From: Candidatus Giovannonibacteria bacterium RIFCSPHIGHO2_02_43_16
Lineage (GTDB): Bacteria > Patescibacteriota > Minisyncoccia > JACPKW01 > UBA11713
DNA length: 12,327 nucleotides
Direction: 5' to 3'
Assembly: GCA_001778545.1 (NCBI GenBank)
Contig: MFHJ01000036.1
Span: 11,674-24,000 of the forward strand
The notes below the pieces were generated by a model that was not told where the DNA came from, did not search any database, and worked only from the letters and a program-made list of their open reading frames with translations. Made by a program: the position numbers and the translations under genes. Of the stretch, positions 11,025 to 12,327 are shown piece by piece; position 1 is the first letter of the stretch, and each line of letters starts with the position of its first letter.

Positions 11025-11769
11025 TCCAAAATTCAAGCACCAATTGGTAGGAGAGCGTTCCATTCGCAGCGAAGCCAAAGGCGTGAGCCATGGTGGAGCG
11101 TATGGAAGTGAGAATGTTGGCACAAGTAACCACAACTCGGGTGAAAGACCCGAGCACCGTAAGCCTAAGGTTTCCTTGGCAATGATTGTCAGCCAAGGGT
11201 TAGTCGGTCCTAAGTCGATGACGAAAGTCGCAGATGAAGGGCACACGGTTAATATTCCGTGACTTCCTTATTTTTTGATGAAGGGACGAAGATTAGTATG
11301 CTCTGCGCGTTATTGGATTCGCGTTTGGAGAGGGAGGGGTGAGTGTAGGAAAATCCGCACTCGGCCTTTTGGCAACTCTTATCTCTTTGAAAATTCTCTC
11401 CTTCGGGATGGGAAATAGAGCAAAGCAGTCTTCCAAGAAAATCTTCTAAAATTATGAATAGGGAAACCGTACCGAAAACCGACACAGGTGGGCGAGGCGA
11501 GTAGCCTCAGGTGAACGAGTGAGAGATCCTCAAGGAACTCGGCAAAAAAGCGGCCGTAACTTCGGGATAAGGCCTCCCCGTTAGATAGCGCGCAAGCGCC
11601 CATCTAATGGGGCGCAGCGAAAGTACCCCTGGCGACTGTTTATCAAAAACACAGCTCCCTGCGAACACGTAAGTGGATGTATAGGGGGTGACGCCTGACC
11701 AATGCGAGAAGGTTAACGATGGCGGTGGTATGTAGCAATATGTACTGCTGACTGTCCGAAGCCCTCGTC

Positions 11770-11805
<36 letters not shown>

Positions 11806-12327
11806 CAATTCCTTGTCGGGTGAGTTCCGACGCGCACGAAAGGCGTAACGACTGGGGGACTGTCTCGAGGATTCGCTCGGTGAAAATACAATACCGGTGA
11901 AGATGCCGGTTAGGTGCAGTTAGACGAAAAGACCCCGGAAGCTTTACTGCAACTTGATATTGGGTATGAGTTTTTTATGCGTAGCGTAGTGGGTAGCCTT
12001 TGAAATCATGGTCTCGGCTGTGATGGAGGCGCCAATGAAACACCCACCTTAAAGAATTTATATTCTAACCTCGACGGAGAAAACGTTTGGGGACAGTGTC
12101 TGGTGGGCAGTTTGTGTGGGGCGCAACCCTCCTAAAAAGTAACGGAGGGGTTTATTAAGGTCGGCTTGGTACGGATGGAAATCGTACCGGACCTGTAAGA
12201 GGAAAAGCCGGCTTAACTGCGAGACGGTCAGGTCGAGCAGATGCGAAAGCAGAATCTAGTGAACCGACCATTGTGTGTAGGACACGTGGAAGATTAACGG
12301 ATAAAAGCTACTCCGGGGATAACAGGC

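Larger units (their letters stand above)
10394..11045 (+). other. Protein-coding intervening sequence in 23S rRNA helix 45
   Basis: A 652-bp segment absent from ordinary 23S genes lies between ATGCCGAAGGTGAGG and GGTAGGAGAGCGTTC, which flank E. coli helix 45 (~1164-1185). Its ends are perfect 21-bp inverted repeats (10394-10414 and 11025-11045; outer part AATTGGTGCTTG / CAAGCACCAATT), forming a long extension of helix 45. This is how intervening sequences of Salmonella, Leptospira and relatives are built; they are cut out by RNase III and the rRNA left in two pieces. Two ORFs (10444-10677, 10691-10975) and a hairpin (10993-11024) lie inside. I see no group I or II intron core and no LAGLIDADG or GIY-YIG motif. 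RNase III excision is inferred from the long perfect duplex; splicing cannot be excluded. Confidence 0.85.

Noticed and set aside
10394..11045. Group I or group II self-splicing intron
   Set aside because: No intron core elements were recognised and the ends are a continuous perfect helix extending helix 45, the mark of an RNase III-type intervening sequence; not fully excluded.
10758..11603. Long open frames on both strands across the intervening sequence and 23S (10758-11246, 11020-11262, 11249-11485 and others)
   Set aside because: They run through conserved rRNA or antisense to better ORFs and lack ribosome binding sites.

Overview
This looks like chromosomal DNA of a small-genome bacterium, most likely a Candidate Phyla Radiation / Patescibacteria (Parcubacteria-like) organism. 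That is inference. It rests on tightly packed and overlapping genes, a winged-helix protein of a kind I associate with those genomes, small orphan genes each with its own promoter and terminator, a 23S rRNA gene with no 16S gene upstream, and a protein-coding insertion inside the 23S gene. No sequence search was possible.

Layout. 1-357 is the 3' end of a secreted Ig-like-domain protein, sharing a bidirectional terminator with a small minus-strand gene (425-688). Overlapping divergent promoters (708-744) then drive that small gene and, rightward, an L10 leader RNA followed by rplJ, rplL and a winged-helix/nucleotidyltransferase-like regulator. The stop codon of the regulator gene lies inside a tRNA-Val(CAC) gene. 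Next is a promoter, a very short phenylalanine-rich leader peptide, and an antiterminator/terminator pair, upstream of an unrecognised 103-aa gene (2588-2899). A five-gene overlapping operon (2977-7450) follows: DMT/EamA transporter, membrane-anchored clan GH-A hydrolase, short ROK-family protein, GH1 beta-glycosidase and GT2 glycosyltransferase. The best guess for its role is uptake and turnover of beta-linked sugars. A separate gene for an MscS-like 'conserved TM helix' protein (7556-8236) ends in a strong terminator.

8371-8777 holds a minus-strand unit with a 76-aa membrane mini-protein preceded by a short, apparently leaderless ORF. From 8805 a rightward promoter drives a second short ORF plus attenuator-like structure. 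This lies directly upstream of a 23S rRNA gene (9121 to the window end, incomplete at its 3' end).

The two most interesting items are these. (1) The 23S gene is interrupted at helix 45 by a 652-bp element closed by a perfect 21-bp inverted repeat. It carries two small ORFs with good ribosome binding sites. This is the architecture of an RNase III-excised intervening sequence, but neither ORF looks like the known S23 intervening-sequence protein or a homing endonuclease. (2) The window holds three separate transcription-attenuation-type leaders (L10; the Phe-rich leader peptide; the leader before 23S). In each, the strand that would melt the terminator is positioned for control by protein binding or ribosome position. 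Several start codons also sit 6-7 nt after a -10 box, suggesting leaderless initiation.
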